Assembly (NCBI GenBank): GCA_019417325.1
Contig: DXVO01000037.1
Coordinates: 1 to 5,413 of the forward strand
Direction: 5' to 3'
DNA from: Parabacteroides sp.
GTDB taxonomy: Bacteria; Bacteroidota; Bacteroidia; Bacteroidales; Tannerellaceae
DNA length: 5,413 nt
Shown: in pieces, positions 4,171-5,413 of the stretch
Layout of the letters: every line of letters begins with the position of its first letter
How positions within the stretch are numbered: the stretch's first letter is position 1
Position numbers and translations under genes: made by a program
Notes under the pieces: generated by a model
The model's database searches: none
The model's input: only the letters and a program-made list of their open reading frames with translations
What the model was told of the DNA's origin: nothing

Positions 4171-5413
4171 TTATTCTTGGAGACACCTAACCGAGAACCC
4201 GTACGCCCTGTAGTTTGTATCCTGGCCGAACGTAGCACTGCTGAAGAGCGCGTTACGGGCGTACGTATTACCGGACGGCACTGACGACGACCAGTAGTTG
4301 CCGCTGGAACCCTGATCGTTGGACGAACCATTACTGCCGAGCCGATAGCCCGCAGCAGGCAAAAGCAACTCAAGGCTGTTCGCTGCACTTATTGTCAGGA
4401 TATTATTACTATAAGTTTTACCGGTACTGGAATTATCCGCACCGATGGTTACCCATTCAGCCATTGTAGGAACACGCCAACCGGCAGGACAAGGATCATA
4501 AGGGGTTTTACGAGCCGTAGTAGCTACTATTGAACTGTTAGCAACCTCATCCAGATTCCATAATTTCTGATACCAAGCACTGGCCTGCATGCTACTGCTT
4601 GACGGGTTATCTGCACCCTCGGTGAAAAGCAACCAGTTATACTGAGTATTTGGATTAGAAGAGCTATACACGATAAACTTCTTATCCCACGGGCTCATGT
4701 CGGCAAGGGCTCCCTCACCCGTAGGGAAACCCAACGGGTCGGTTTTACCATCAAACTTTTCAGCATTGGTGATATCGCTATTGTTGGTATTTGTGAATCC
4801 ATATTGACGACCCCACTGGTACAACAGACCGCAAGTGGATGTAATGTCATTTGTACCACCGGCTGTTGAAGAAGCAGACGGAACAGTAGTAGGTATTTCG
4901 GTAGCACCCAAATTCACAGGAGACCAATAATAGGTTTTACCGTCTTTTCCCGTCATTTGGATGGCGGTATAACGTTTGGTATCGGTTATCGGATAAGTAA
5001 CAACGTTTGCACTACGGTAAAGGTCGTACTCTTTCACTGTCGCATTACCGCTTTGGATATTCAATGCCGCTTTATCCGCCTGATAAAGCACATCGTCACC
5101 CTTTGTTTCCTCTACTTTTACTTTTACGGCAAAGACACGGCGGTTGCTACTGTTTGTTGTCGGAGCCTGTACCTCGGTAGTAAACCAGGACAAGTCCCCT
5201 CCAAAGGCTGCATAGCCGGATGTTTTAACAGAAGGCTCGAATAAAGAGGAAACATTGAAAGTTACAGTTCCGCCAACCGTACCTACACGTACCGCATTGC
5301 GGCTGTCATATGTCTTTGATTCGAAATCGCTGATTGTACAAGTGGGATTTCCGACAGCGGGTTCATCCTCTATCGACAGCGTTACGGGCAGTTCTTTCAA
5401 AGCATCCAGTTTA
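4171..5413 (-). CDS. DGR variable target protein, FISUMP/C-type-lectin-like surface protein (N-terminus outside window)
   Basis: The frame is open through the right edge (codons for K-L-D-A precede the TTG at 5398-5400), so the true start and any signal peptide lie outside. Counting from codon 5398-5400, about 409 residues are visible. Residues 10-125 look like a beta-sandwich, possibly BACON or another Ig-like domain (GGTVTFNVSS at 43-52); this is a weak call. From about 145 the protein has FISUMP-like marks: YYWSPVNLGATE (157-168), LLYQWGRQYG (192-201), YDPCPAGWRVPTMAEW (301-316), GNYWSSS (367-373) and a terminal GFSVRCLQE. This domain type adopts the formylglycine-generating-enzyme/C-type-lectin fold used by DGR targets to display variable residues. 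Residues 346-408 are the variable repeat. Changed positions relative to the template are L354, G355, D362, S366, Y380, A384, L385, S387, G392, Y397 and Y400. A cell-surface adhesin or receptor role is inferred from the fold and DGR linkage; the ligand is unknown. Confidence 0.88.
   Translation of the reverse strand, partial: KLDALKELPVTLSIEDEPAVGNPTCTISDFESKTYDSRNAVRVGTVGGTVTFNVSSLFEPSVKTSGYAAFGGDLSWFTTEVQAPTTNSSNRRVFAVKVKVEETKGDDVLYQADKAALNIQSGNATVKEYDLYRSANVVTYPITDTKRYTAIQMTGKDGKTYYWSPVNLGATEIPTTVPSASSTAGGTNDITSTCGLLYQWGRQYGFTNTNNSDITNAEKFDGKTDPLGFPTGEGALADMSPWDKKFIVYSSSNPNTQYNWLLFTEGADNPSSSSMQASAWYQKLWNLDEVANSSIVATTARKTPYDPCPAGWRVPTMAEWVTIGADNSSTGKTYSNNILTISAANSLELLLPAAGYRLGSNGSSNDQGSSGNYWSSSVPSGNTYARNALFSSATFGQDTNYRAYGFSVRCLQE
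4176..4364 (-). repeat. DGR variable repeat (VR)
   Basis: This 189-bp segment aligns without gaps to the template repeat at 2831-3019 (constant offset 1345). Identity stops on both sides: 4175 differs from 2830, and 4365 differs from 3020. Fifteen positions differ. In the coding sense, fourteen are template adenines replaced by another base (VR 4203, 4212, 4226, 4227, 4241, 4247, 4248, 4263, 4304, 4317, 4337, 4338, 4340, 4341). One, at 4250, is template T to C. The last 27 nt in the coding sense (4202 down to 4176, ending CTCCAAG) and the first 19 nt (4364-4346) are unchanged. They fit the roles of the initiation-of-mutagenic-homing end and the upstream homology arm. Confidence 0.95.

Noticed and set aside
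4149..4171. Plus-strand rho-independent terminator at the VR hairpin
   Set aside because: The T-run after the stem on the plus strand fits formally, but no plus-strand gene precedes it. The DGR hairpin explanation fits the position better.
4137..4388. An 83-codon minus-strand frame over VR in a different phase
   Set aside because: It is a shadow of the target gene's C-terminal region, with no domain and an unlikely composition.
1..5413. CRISPR array, tRNA or rRNA genes
   Set aside because: No regularly spaced repeats with unique spacers and no tRNA or rRNA signature were seen on either strand.

Overview
The window looks like Bacteroides or a close relative in the Bacteroidales. Three things point there: promoter-like sites of the Bacteroidetes type (TTTG, about 20 nt, TAnnTTTG), an HU-related DNA-binding protein of the Bacteroidetes type, and a surface protein with a FISUMP-like C-terminal domain. 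All convincing genes lie on the minus strand, so the biological order runs from high to low coordinates.

The centre is a diversity-generating retroelement (DGR). In transcription order it holds: (1) a variable target protein, cut at its N-terminus by the window edge, whose last 63 or so codons are the variable repeat VR (4176-4364); (2) a short hairpin just after VR, a 4 x 9 bp tandem repeat and a terminator-like hairpin; (3) a small protein resembling MutS domain I; (4) an Avd-like four-helix-bundle accessory protein, coupled to the previous gene by an ATGA overlap; (5) a noncoding stretch of about 420 nt holding the template repeat TR (2831-3019); (6) a reverse transcriptase with the DGR-type LPIGNLTSQ and YVDD motifs. 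TR and VR align over 189 bp without gaps and differ at 15 positions. Fourteen of these are adenines in the TR coding sense, all in the first two positions of Asn (AAY) codons. This is the footprint of adenine-specific mutagenic retrohoming: TR RNA is copied by the RT with Avd, adenines are misread, and the cDNA replaces VR. Ten binding-face residues of the target have been changed in this way.

A perfect 13-bp inverted repeat (2810-2822 and 3201-3213) brackets the entire TR region. It starts on the avd stop codon and ends 19-22 nt before the RT start. It could form the closing stem of the template RNA.

Downstream of the RT lie an unrecognised helical protein gene (1002-1490), whose only nearby ATG is separated from its frame by a run of nine A, then a terminator-like hairpin. 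A separately promoted pair follows: an HU-related DNA-binding protein (373-816) and a two-helix membrane protein (132-350). At the left edge a consensus promoter fires out of the window. These left-hand genes have no evident role in the DGR.
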